Assembly (NCBI RefSeq): GCF_002234615.1
Contig: NZ_NMQW01000027.1
Coordinates: 62,001 to 126,000, forward strand
DNA length: 64,000 bases
DNA from: Paenibacillus rigui
Lineage (GTDB): Bacteria > Bacillota > Bacilli > Paenibacillales > NBRC-103111
Direction: 5' to 3'
A model generated the notes under the pieces. It saw only the letters and a list, made by a program, of their open reading frames with translations, was not told the DNA's origin and did not search any database. A program made the position numbers and the translations under genes. Positions 8,660-17,070 of this stretch are shown here, in pieces (the stretch's first letter is position 1; every line of letters begins with the position of its first letter).

Positions 8660-9277
8660 ATGGGTATGCTGTTGGACTATGAACAGTCGTTATGGAATCA
8701 AGGCATGAATGCGGTTGCCGGGGTAGACGAGGTGGGTCGAGGCTGTTTGTTCGGCGATGTGGTGGCTGCTGCCGTCATTTTGCCGGTGGGGCTTGTACTG
8801 GAGGAAGTGAATGATTCGAAGAAGCTTAGTGAGAAAAAACGGGAACGTTTGTTTGAACAAATTCAACAGGAAGCTCTGGCCATTGGGATCGGAATTGTTG
8901 ACGTCCCAACCATAGAAGCGATTAATATAAAACAAGCGTCTCGTTTGGCCATGAAGCGGGCAGTCGAACAGCTGGACCCGCAGCCGGATTTCTTATTGGT
9001 AGATGCGGAGCGCGTGGAAAGCCCCATCGGGCAGATGGCCGTTATTCATGGGGATGCGTTAAGCCAATCGATTGCAGCGGCATCCATCATTGCCAAAGTA
9101 ACACGAGACCGGATGTGCAGAGAATGGGATGTACAATATCCGGAATATGGCATCGGTTTACATAAAGGCTACGCGACGAAATATCATCGTGAACGGATTG
9201 CGGAAATCGGGCCGTCGCCGCTGCATCGCAAAACGTTTCTCAAGAACATACTCGTAGAGCAGCAGCTTCTATTTTAA
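8660..9277 (+). CDS. rnhB: Ribonuclease HII
   Basis: RNase HII removes single ribonucleotides and RNA primers from DNA. The four acidic active-site residues are in place: Asp23 and Glu24 in GVDEVGRG, Asp115 in LLVDAE, and Asp132 in IHGDALSQS. The 205-residue protein lacks the long N-terminal extension of the B. subtilis enzyme. The ribosome binding site is AGGAAGG. A TATAAT at 8598-8603 may be the -10 of a promoter, but no good -35 is seen. Confidence 0.96.
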   Translation: MGMLLDYEQSLWNQGMNAVAGVDEVGRGCLFGDVVAAAVILPVGLVLEEVNDSKKLSEKKRERLFEQIQQEALAIGIGIVDVPTIEAINIKQASRLAMKRAVEQLDPQPDFLLVDAERVESPIGQMAVIHGDALSQSIAAASIIAKVTRDRMCREWDVQYPEYGIGLHKGYATKYHRERIAEIGPSPLHRKTFLKNILVEQQLLF

Positions 9278-9568
9278 TAGTCCCAGAAAAGGCCACTTTT
9301 ATCAAGGGCCACTGAAAAACTGGTGGAGCAGACGGAGCGTTCTGTAGATGCGTTTCGTTCGATGTGCCCCTCGATTTTGACCCGCTATAAATGGGTTGGA
9401 ATTGAAAAATGCGTGGGCAACAGCGGCTCGAAACAATGTCCGTACATGTAGCCGTAACTTACTCAGTGTGCTCTTCCCCAAAGCCGGTTCTTTATTTTTA
9501 TAGAGCGCCTGCCGATATATAGTGTACATATATGTGTTTACGAATTTGAAGTCGGGAGGAGTTCACCC
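9278..9568. other. Unassigned spacer between rnhB and the FliK-like gene
   Basis: A 291 bp stretch without a supportable gene. It holds a short direct repeat GGCCACT (9292-9298 and 9309-9315). It also has a minus-strand 75-codon open frame with no ribosome binding site, and a 10-bp palindrome ACATATATGT (9526-9535) near the downstream gene. It could be a decayed gene or an interspersed repeat. Confidence 0.4.
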
Positions 9569-11734
9569 GTGAATATAAGCGGTTTGATACGGAGCTTTGT
9601 AGGGGATAGCCAGGCAGCCGAGCCGAAGAAGCTGGAGCTCAAAACCGGTGAGGTTGTCAAAGGTGTGGTGCAGCAAATACTGCCCAATGATGAGGCGATG
9701 CTTAACATCAATGGCGTCCAGGTTCGAGCCAAGCTGGAAACCCCACTGAAACAGGGGGATGTGACTCTATTTCAGGTGCAGCCGGAGACAAGCGGGGGAC
9801 AGATCGTATTAAAGCCTCTGGATGCTTCCGCTGTGCAGATTGCAGACAGCTCTTTTTCAGAGCTGCTTAAAAATGTAGGCTTACCCGACACGGCAGCGAA
9901 CCGCCAGCTGGTTCAAGCGCTTCATCAGGCCGGAATTCCGATGCTCAAGGAGAATGTCCAAGCCTTTGTACAGCTGCAGTCGCAAATGCCCGCCTCATTC
10001 AAGCAGGAAGATTGGCTGCCTTCCGCCATCGTTGCTTTTCAGAAGGGCGTTCCGTTAACCCCGGACAGTATAAACGCAGTCAAGCAGGTGCTGACGGGCC
10101 CTGCATTTCACGAAACGCTGCAGCAGCTGGAGGCGCAAATCAAAAATGTGCTGACGGCACCGGACAGCACCTTATCCTCTACCTCGAAAGTGGCATTGAA
10201 CACATTTTTGCAAGTATTGGATTCGATGAAGGAAGCATCTGGTCAAGTGATACAGCAGCGTCCGGAAGGGACTGTGAAGCCCGCTGCGGCTTTTGAGGGA
10301 TCAGAAGTGCCGACGGTCAAGCCGGCGGTAACGGAAGCCTCTGGAGGGCAAGCAGGACGTGCTGCCGGGACGACGGAGCTAGCCGCTGGAAAGTTATTGG
10401 CTGGCAGCCCAGTGGCGGCAGGTACGGTTGTTCAAGGACCGGTGCTGGATTCAGCTGCGATGAAGTCCCAGGCGGGGGCTCCTGTTATAAACTCAGGTGA
10501 TGGAGATTTGGCCTCTGCGCCGAATCCGTCAGCTAATCGGGAGCAGGCGGCACCACAGACGACTGTGGGTTCCGGCGCAATGGTCAACGGGCATCAACAA
10601 AGCGCAGCACCGGCTGCTCCACGGACTGGAAATGGTTTGGCGGGAGCGGTTCAGGCCCCAAATACTGCAAACTACGTGCCTGACACTAACGGGGAAACCG
10701 TTCCTGAGTCCGTTCAACGAACCGTAAGTTCGGGACCACTTACTACAGCTTCACAGGGGACCGCTGTCCCGGCAGGTGCTTCTTTCTCGGCTATGCATGA
10801 AAATCATGGCAGCGAAGCGCTGAGGAGCATGCCAAAGAATGCAAATGACGGCATGGCAGCCTCGTCCTTCATTCACTCAGACGGTGAACAGGCAGAAGGC
10901 GAGCGTTCAGTGAGCCCCTCCCTTTTGAGAACGGCCGGGAATAATGATGAATCGTTAAAGCAAACACAAATGAATCCGGCGCCAAACGAGAATTGGATCT
11001 CGAAACTGGTAAAATCATTAGGTGTAGCGCATGAGAATCAGTTATTCAAGCTTCCGGAGCTGGCAACGGATAAGGGGCAGCTTTTAGACCGGGACAGTGA
11101 TCCTCGGGCTGCTCAACTTTCTGCACAGGGAATAACAACACAAGAGCCTAACAAAGTAGCGGATACCCTAAAAAGTGCTCTGCTGCAGCTCATGCAGGCC
11201 GATGACATGCCTTCGTCCTTTAAAGATACAGCGCAGCAGGTGGTACAGCATATTACCGGACAGCAGCTGCTGTTAAATTCGGATAAATCGTCTATGTTTT
11301 CTCATATTACATTGTTTGTTCCGCTGATGAATGCGAACGGTGAGCAGACAGCGGCTATTCATATTCAATCCCGTAAGGGAAAGCGTGGCGAGCTCGATGC
11401 GCAAAATTGCCGGCTGGTCTTTGACCTTCAAATGAAAACATTGGGCGATACCATGATCGATGTACAGGTCGTGGACCGGATCGTAAGCCTGCAGGTACAT
11501 AACGATCAGCCTTATATCGGGCAGCTGTTGGAGGAGCATCGGGACGATATCGCAGCAAGTCTCTCTGGAATAGGATATCAATTCATTTCTTTAAAATGTT
11601 CTCCTTATCCAGAAAAAGGACAGGACAGCTCACCGTCAACCGATCCGGGGAAGATGGATGTATCTGCTATGGCAGCGTCGCTTCAGTCGATGTACGGCAA
11701 TAAACCATACAGAGGAATGGATGTTCGAGTATGA
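9569..11734 (+). CDS. Large FliK-like protein (YlqG position)
   Basis: A 721-residue protein at the B. subtilis ylqG locus, followed by an FlhB C-terminal-domain homologue. Residues 1-90 are an ordered beta-rich region (KLELKTGEVVKGVVQQILP..). About 240-440 is a long Ala/Gly/Thr/Ser/Pro-rich low-complexity region. The last ~170 residues are ordered again, with HIQSRKGKRGELDAQNCRLVF and QVHNDQPYIGQLLEEHRDDI. This ordered-disordered-ordered plan and compact C-domain resemble hook-length control proteins (FliK), but homology is only inferred. The GTG start follows GGGAGGAG at 9554-9561. It overlaps ylqH by 4 bp, so the two are translationally coupled. Confidence 0.75.
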   Translation: MNISGLIRSFVGDSQAAEPKKLELKTGEVVKGVVQQILPNDEAMLNINGVQVRAKLETPLKQGDVTLFQVQPETSGGQIVLKPLDASAVQIADSSFSELLKNVGLPDTAANRQLVQALHQAGIPMLKENVQAFVQLQSQMPASFKQEDWLPSAIVAFQKGVPLTPDSINAVKQVLTGPAFHETLQQLEAQIKNVLTAPDSTLSSTSKVALNTFLQVLDSMKEASGQVIQQRPEGTVKPAAAFEGSEVPTVKPAVTEASGGQAGRAAGTTELAAGKLLAGSPVAAGTVVQGPVLDSAAMKSQAGAPVINSGDGDLASAPNPSANREQAAPQTTVGSGAMVNGHQQSAAPAAPRTGNGLAGAVQAPNTANYVPDTNGETVPESVQRTVSSGPLTTASQGTAVPAGASFSAMHENHGSEALRSMPKNANDGMAASSFIHSDGEQAEGERSVSPSLLRTAGNNDESLKQTQMNPAPNENWISKLVKSLGVAHENQLFKLPELATDKGQLLDRDSDPRAAQLSAQGITTQEPNKVADTLKSALLQLMQADDMPSSFKDTAQQVVQHITGQQLLLNSDKSSMFSHITLFVPLMNANGEQTAAIHIQSRKGKRGELDAQNCRLVFDLQMKTLGDTMIDVQVVDRIVSLQVHNDQPYIGQLLEEHRDDIAASLSGIGYQFISLKCSPYPEKGQDSSPSTDPGKMDVSAMAASLQSMYGNKPYRGMDVRV

Positions 11735-12042
11735 AGGAGCAAAACGGAAAACAGGCAGAACCTCCTTATCCGATAAAAAAAGCGGTCGCTCTAAAATATT
11801 CGGCGGATCAATCCAAGGCGCCTACCGTTGTAGCCAAAGGAAAAGGACAGATCGCAGAAGCGATCTTGAAAAAAGCGAAGGATAACGGGGTTGCCATTCA
11901 AGAAGATGCATCTTTGGTCGAGGTATTGTCCAAGCTGGACCTGGACCAAGAAATACCGCCGGAGCTGTACCAGCTCGTTGCCGAAATATTAAGCTTTATT
12001 TACCGTTCGGACCAACGGGCAAGAAAGAGGCCCTATGAGTGA
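11731..12042 (+). CDS. ylqH: FlhB C-terminal-domain homologue (FlhX/YlqH-like)
   Basis: A 103-residue protein that lines up with the cytoplasmic C-terminal fragment of FlhB. Here AVALKYSADQSKAPTVVAKG corresponds to AVAIRYDSKNMQAPTVIAKG of the full FlhB encoded at 41626, and the tail ELYQLVAEILSFIYR corresponds to DMFQAVAEVLAYVYK. It has no membrane segments and no NPTH autocleavage motif, so it mimics the already-cleaved FlhB fragment. Stand-alone homologues of this kind are known in epsilon-proteobacteria (FlhX) and Bacillus (YlqH). It overlaps the FliK-like gene by 4 bp and yraN by 8 bp. Its role in this organism is unknown. Confidence 0.88.
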   Translation: MKEQNGKQAEPPYPIKKAVALKYSADQSKAPTVVAKGKGQIAEAILKKAKDNGVAIQEDASLVEVLSKLDLDQEIPPELYQLVAEILSFIYRSDQRARKRPYE

Positions 12043-12409
12043 GTCCATACTGACACGCAAGCAGCTAGGAGAGCTGGGGGAAAGGCTAGCGGCAGCGTAT
12101 CTGGAGCAGAACGGATACCAAATTCATGGACGTAATTGGCGCTGCCGCACAGGAGAAATCGACATTATTGCAATGGAGGGTAAGGTGCTGGTCTTTGTTG
12201 AAGTGCGGACACGCAGCGGGAGAAGCACCTTTGGTACGCCTCAAGAGTCTGTCAATTATAAAAAACAGCTGCAGGTGATGGAAACGGCACAATGGTATAT
12301 ACACCGGTTTCAGCTGCAGTCTTTGCAGCCGCGTTTCGACGTTGTTTCCGTGTTGACCGACAAGGCCGGGCAGCTGGTGAAGCTGGACCATATACAGAAC
12401 GCATTCTAG
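12035..12409 (+). CDS. yraN: YraN family (UPF0102) nuclease-like protein
   Basis: A 124-residue UPF0102 protein with the Holliday-junction-resolvase-like endonuclease fold of the restriction-enzyme superfamily. The presumed catalytic acidic/basic set is visible in NWRCRTGEIDIIAMEG and LVFVEVRTR. The biochemical role of the family is poorly defined. It overlaps ylqH by 8 bp. Its stop codon shares bases with the stop codon of the convergent yifB gene. Its transcript terminator lies inside the 3' end of yifB. Confidence 0.92.
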   Translation: MSESILTRKQLGELGERLAAAYLEQNGYQIHGRNWRCRTGEIDIIAMEGKVLVFVEVRTRSGRSTFGTPQESVNYKKQLQVMETAQWYIHRFQLQSLQPRFDVVSVLTDKAGQLVKLDHIQNAF

Positions 12410-12438
12410 CGGGGAAGCCCGACAGAATGCGTTTTTTT
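12398..12438 (+). terminator. Terminator of the rnhB-yraN transcript, inside the 3' end of yifB
   Basis: AACGCATTCT (12398-12407) pairs perfectly with AGAATGCGTT (12424-12433), followed by a seven-T run. The upstream arm contains the yraN stop region. The whole hairpin lies in the antisense of the last yifB codons. On the minus strand there is no T-run after the hairpin, so it should work only for plus-strand transcripts. Confidence 0.88.
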
Positions 12439-13962
12439 GTCCAGACTGCGGTATTGAAGCGCTTCGGCCAGATGGGGAGCTTCCAGTGATTCGCTTCCGT
12501 CAAGATCGGCAATGGTCCTCGCGATTTTGAGGATGCGGTCGTAAGCGCGCACACTAAGGCCGAGAACCTCAAACGATTTGCGGAGCAGCGACTCCGCCTC
12601 GGAGTGAAGTCTGCAGTGAGCGCGGAGAAGCTTACCCTGCAGCTCTCCGTTAAAGGTAATTCCCGTTGTGCGGTAGCGATCCAGTTGGATCTTTCGAGCG
12701 CGATCCACCTGTTCCTTCATCTCCGCTGAGGAGAGTTGGGGCTCCGCTTCGAGAATTTGACCGTAGTCCATGCGTGGAACCTCGACTTGCAGATCGATGC
12801 GATCGAGCAGCGGGCCGGAAATTTTGGAGCGGTAGTGCTCAATTTTGAGCGGGCTGCACGTGCATGGATGGGTATGAGTTTCGGCACCGAAATAGCCGCA
12901 CGGACAGGGGTTCATTGACGCAGCAAGTATAAAATGAGCCGGAAACCGGTACACTGCGCGTGCGCGGCCGATCGTGACTTGCCGATCCTCCAAAGGCTGC
13001 CGCATCACTTCAAGCACCGCTCGAGAAAATTCAGGAAGCTCGTCCAGAAACAAAACCCCGCGGTGTGCGAGACTGATCTCGCCAGGCTTCGGTGTCGATC
13101 CACCGCCGACAAGACCCGCGGAGGAGATGGTGTGGTGCGGCATCCGGAACGGACGCTCCCGTATGAGCCGGCTGCGATCGGCAAATTTTCCAGAAGCGCT
13201 GTAAACCTTGGTCACGTCGAGAGATTCCTGCTCGGACATGACGGGAAGAATCGTCGGCAGTCGCTTGACGAGCATGGTTTTGCCTGTGCCTGGAGGTCCA
13301 AGCAGCAGAATGTTATGCATGCCAGCGGCACAAATCATCAATGCTCTCTTGGCGTGGAGCTGACCATACACATCACTGTAATCTTCAGACGGCGTCCCGG
13401 CAGGGGATGAAGGATCAGGCAGTAGAGGCTGTTGATAATTAATGCTATTAAATAAATTGGCTGTCCCGTCTTTCATTTCCTGAATATGAGCGAGGGAGCC
13501 TACCTCAATGCTGTCAATAAGCGCGGCTTCTGCGGCATTAAGTTGGGGAACGATGACCCGCTTGATGCCTTTTTCTTTAGCGGTAGCCATCATGGAGAGA
13601 ACGCCCGGAATCGGACGTAAAGAGCCGTCCAGCGCCAGCTCGCCCAGAACCAGGGTCTGCTCTGCATCGGGAAGAGGAATTTGACCGCTTGTAGCGAGGA
13701 TGCCAAGAGCAATGGCTAAATCAAAGGCGGAGCCTTCTTTGCGGATATCGGCCGGAGCCAAGTTAATCGTAATTCGCTGCAAAGGGAAGGTGAAGCCGCA
13801 ATTTTTAATGGCTGCACGCACCCGCTCCATCGATTCTTTAATCGCACTGTCCGGCAATCCGACGATATTCATCTGCGGCAGCCCATTGCTTAGGTCGACT
13901 TCGACTTCCACCAGTCTTCCTTCCACGCCGTGCAAGCAAGCACTTATCACTTTACCGTACAT
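12406..13962 (-). CDS. comM: YifB/ComM family Mg-chelatase-like AAA+ ATPase
   Basis: ComM-type proteins are hexameric AAA+ motors that promote branch migration during natural transformation; the role is established for proteobacterial ComM and inferred here. The 518-residue protein has an N-terminal ChlI/Lon-protease-like domain (MYGKVISACLHGVEG..). An AAA+ domain follows with Walker A GPPGTGKT and Walker B LFLDELPE, plus a Cys-rich insertion (NPCPCGYFG..HPCTCS) and a C-terminal helical domain. The start was placed at 13962 because the conserved N-terminus MYGKV begins there and AGAAGGTG lies ~9 nt upstream. It is convergent with yraN and opposite to all other genes here. Confidence 0.92.
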   Translation of the reverse strand: MYGKVISACLHGVEGRLVEVEVDLSNGLPQMNIVGLPDSAIKESMERVRAAIKNCGFTFPLQRITINLAPADIRKEGSAFDLAIALGILATSGQIPLPDAEQTLVLGELALDGSLRPIPGVLSMMATAKEKGIKRVIVPQLNAAEAALIDSIEVGSLAHIQEMKDGTANLFNSINYQQPLLPDPSSPAGTPSEDYSDVYGQLHAKRALMICAAGMHNILLLGPPGTGKTMLVKRLPTILPVMSEQESLDVTKVYSASGKFADRSRLIRERPFRMPHHTISSAGLVGGGSTPKPGEISLAHRGVLFLDELPEFSRAVLEVMRQPLEDRQVTIGRARAVYRFPAHFILAASMNPCPCGYFGAETHTHPCTCSPLKIEHYRSKISGPLLDRIDLQVEVPRMDYGQILEAEPQLSSAEMKEQVDRARKIQLDRYRTTGITFNGELQGKLLRAHCRLHSEAESLLRKSFEVLGLSVRAYDRILKIARTIADLDGSESLEAPHLAEALQYRSLDKKTHSVGLPR

Positions 13963-13967
13963 AAAAA

Positions 13968-14016
13968 AAGCACCTTCTCCCTTGGAATCATTCATCTTCC
14001 ATGGCAAAAGGTGCTT
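13968..14016 (-). promoter_or_regulatory. Terminator-like leader hairpin covering the yifB ribosome binding site
   Basis: Read on the minus strand, AAGCACCTT (14016-14008) pairs with AAGGTGCTT (13976-13968), followed by seven Ts that run into the ATG at 13962. An inner TGGAA/TTCCA helix adds stability. The 3' arm contains the only ribosome binding site (AGAAGGTG), so folding would both resemble a terminator and hide the site. Confidence 0.6.
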
Positions 14017-14049
14017 CCTTATTGGCCGAATTGTGTTGTATTTGTGATC

Positions 14050-14078
14050 ATTGTAACGGTTGAGCAGCAAAATCGCAA
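14050..14078 (-). promoter_or_regulatory. Sigma-A-type promoter for yifB
   Basis: On the minus strand TTGCGA (14078-14073), a 17-nt spacer and TACAAT (14055-14050) form a good housekeeping promoter. It is about 90 bp upstream of the start codon and leaves an ~80-nt leader that contains the hairpin described separately. Confidence 0.7.
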
Positions 14079-14183
14079 GCGGTAAAAACCGAGCTGTTTT
14101 TTCAAAGGAAAAGCTTGTGAGCGGATAGAAAAGAATGTTTAACTATGAGAAAACTGGATATACCAAGTAATGAGGTGATGAAA

Positions 14184-14444
14184 ATGCAGGAAAAACCATA
14201 TTTCTGTCCCAACTGTCGTTCCAATCGCGTCAAATTCAGTGTGATTTCCAGCTTTAATCAACGTTTTATGAAGGATGCCATTACGGGAATTGTCCAGGAA
14301 GTGACAGAGCCCCAGCAAATTCAGGACAGTGAGCCGATGATTCAATGTCAGGTATGCAGCTTTACGAGCAATGAAATGCGGTTTATTAAACAGGCGGAGC
14401 GGGAACCCAGACCGATGACCCCTACCAATCCGACTTATATGTAG
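14184..14444 (+). CDS. Small zinc-ribbon protein of unknown function
   Basis: An 86-residue protein with two knuckles, CPNC near residue 8 and CQVC near residue 57, that together would make a four-Cys zinc ribbon. The segment between them is polar and helical (FNQRFMKDAITGIVQEV). The start was set at 14184 because GAGGTG lies at 14172-14177 with 6-nt spacing; an upstream ATG at 14145 has no ribosome binding site. It is divergent from yifB and followed by a terminator, so it seems monocistronic. The function is not recognised. Confidence 0.75.
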   Translation: MQEKPYFCPNCRSNRVKFSVISSFNQRFMKDAITGIVQEVTEPQQIQDSEPMIQCQVCSFTSNEMRFIKQAEREPRPMTPTNPTYM

Positions 14445-14466
14445 CCAAGCTCCAATCCTTGTCAGT

Positions 14467-14500
14467 GCGTGTTTTCGGTAAAAAGAAAGCACGCTTTTTT
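14467..14500 (+). terminator. Terminator after the zinc-ribbon gene
   Basis: GCGTG (14467-14471) pairs with CACGC (14490-14494), with an inner TTTC/GAAA helix, followed by six Ts. Confidence 0.75.
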
Positions 14501-14619
14501 GTGTTGCTTTTCATTTCCGTGGGAATGATATTATACGGGAAATTTTTCAGCGGCATAAAAAACTTTAATTGAAAAATGAAAGGTTTACATGAAAATTTAA
14601 GGAAACTGTCGAAAAAAAG

Positions 14620-14628
14620 TGGTACAAT
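14620..14628 (+). promoter_or_regulatory. Extended -10 promoter upstream of sucCD
   Basis: TGGTACAAT is a TGn-extended -10 with TACAAT at 14623-14628. There is no good -35 at 17 nt, which is acceptable for extended -10 promoters. The 332 bp gap upstream of sucC holds the preceding terminator, this promoter and a ~140-nt leader with a hairpin. Confidence 0.5.
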
Positions 14629-14673
14629 AGTGAATGTTTGCTGCGACACCTGCAGTAAACGGGTTTTGTGAAT

Positions 14674-14704
14674 GCATCATAGCGAAAAGATTTTCGTTTG
14701 ATGC
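14674..14704 (+). promoter_or_regulatory. Hairpin in the sucC leader
   Basis: GCATCA (14674-14679) pairs with TGATGC (14699-14704), and CGAAAA (14683-14688) with TTTTCG (14691-14696), giving a long, nearly perfect hairpin in the 5' untranslated region. No T-run follows, so it is not a simple terminator. Function unknown. Confidence 0.5.
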
Positions 14705-14776
14705 GGGACTTTGCCGGCCTCACGCCGCAGTTCTGATTCATATAGAAAGCTATTACTGATAGGAGGATTTTGCTAA

Positions 14777-15937
<1,161 letters not shown>

Positions 15938-16000
15938 GATCGTTCTCCGAACTGACCGTGTGTTCTTCTTCAAATAATTCAAGGGATGTGAACTATACAA

Positions 16001-16933
16001 ATGAGTATTTTGATTAATAAAGATACAAAAGTAATTACACAAGGGATTACCGGTTCCGTAGGTATGTTCCACACGAAGGGCGGACTGGACTACGGTACGC
16101 AAATGGTCGGTGGCGTAACTCCGGGTAAAGGCGGAACGAACATCGACATTACGTTGGAGAACGGCTCTACGGTTTCCCTGCCTGTATTCAATACAGTGCT
16201 TGAAGCAAAAAACGCTACGGGTGCTACGGTTTCCGTCATTTATGTTCCACCGGCTTTCGCAGCTGACGCGATTATGGAAGCTGTTGATGCGGAATTGGAC
16301 TTGACTATTTGTATTACTGAAGGTATTCCTGTATTGGACATGGTGAAAGTTGCCCGTTACATGGAAGGCAAAAAAACCCGTTTGATCGGACCGAACTGCC
16401 CGGGCGTAATCACTCCAGGCGAATGCAAAATCGGTATCATGCCAGGATACATCCACACTCCAGGTCACGTTGGCGTTGTTTCCCGTAGTGGAACATTGAC
16501 TTACGAAGCGGTTCATCAATTGACGACTCGCAACATCGGTCAATCTTCTGCAGTCGGGATCGGTGGCGACCCTGTAAAAGGTTCCGAGTTCATTGACATT
16601 CTGAAATTGTTCAATGAAGATCCAGAAACTTATGCAGTTATCATGATTGGTGAGATCGGTGGTACAGCGGAAGAAGAAGCGGCAGAGTGGATCGCAGCCA
16701 ATATGAAAAAACCGGTTGTAGGCTTCATCGGCGGACAAACGGCGCCTCCAGGGAAACGTATGGGTCATGCCGGCGCTATTATTTCCGGTGGTAAAGGTAC
16801 AGCTGCTGAGAAAGTAGCGACAATGGAACGTTGCGGTATTAAAGTAGCTCCTACACCTTCCGAAATGGGTTCCACTTTGGTAAGCGTGTTGGAAGAAAAA
16901 GGCCTGTTGGACAAATGCATCACAAAAAAATAA
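16001..16933 (+). CDS. sucD: Succinyl-CoA synthetase alpha subunit
   Basis: SucD binds CoA and carries the phosphohistidine intermediate. The 310-residue protein has the CoA-binding Rossmann region ([22 protein letters not shown]), [18 protein letters not shown], and the active-site histidine His256 in [10 protein letters not shown]. Length is slightly above the ~300 residues of B. subtilis. It ends the sucCD operon; a perfect 8-bp hairpin and then a strong terminator follow. Confidence 0.98.
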   Translation: MSILINKDTKVITQGITGSVGMFHTKGGLDYGTQMVGGVTPGKGGTNIDITLENGSTVSLPVFNTVLEAKNATGATVSVIYVPPAFAADAIMEAVDAELDLTICITEGIPVLDMVKVARYMEGKKTRLIGPNCPGVITPGECKIGIMPGYIHTPGHVGVVSRSGTLTYEAVHQLTTRNIGQSSAVGIGGDPVKGSEFIDILKLFNEDPETYAVIMIGEIGGTAEEEAAEWIAANMKKPVVGFIGGQTAPPGKRMGHAGAIISGGKGTAAEKVATMERCGIKVAPTPSEMGSTLVSVLEEKGLLDKCITKK

Positions 16934-16941
16934 GTTTTTAC

Positions 16942-17018
16942 GGATGAACCCGTTCATCCTTAAGCAAGGCAAGCAGCCTTCTATTCCCGGTTAGGGAATG
17001 GAAGGCTTTTCTATTTTT
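16942..17018 (+). terminator. Terminator region after sucD (two hairpins)
   Basis: First hairpin: GGATGAAC (16942-16949) with GTTCATCC (16952-16959). Second and stronger: AGCCTTC-T-ATTCCC (16975-16988) with GGGAAT-G-GAAGGCT (16994-17007), followed by TTTCTATTTTT. The second has classic intrinsic terminator form. Confidence 0.88.
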
Positions 17019-17070
17019 CAAGAGCTGGCAGGACAAAAGTTGTTCTCAATGAAGGAGTGATATATACTAT

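Noticed and set aside
9302-9529. A 75-codon minus-strand gene candidate in the rnhB spacer
   Set aside because: No ribosome binding site, odd composition, no recognised family; kept only as part of an unassigned spacer.
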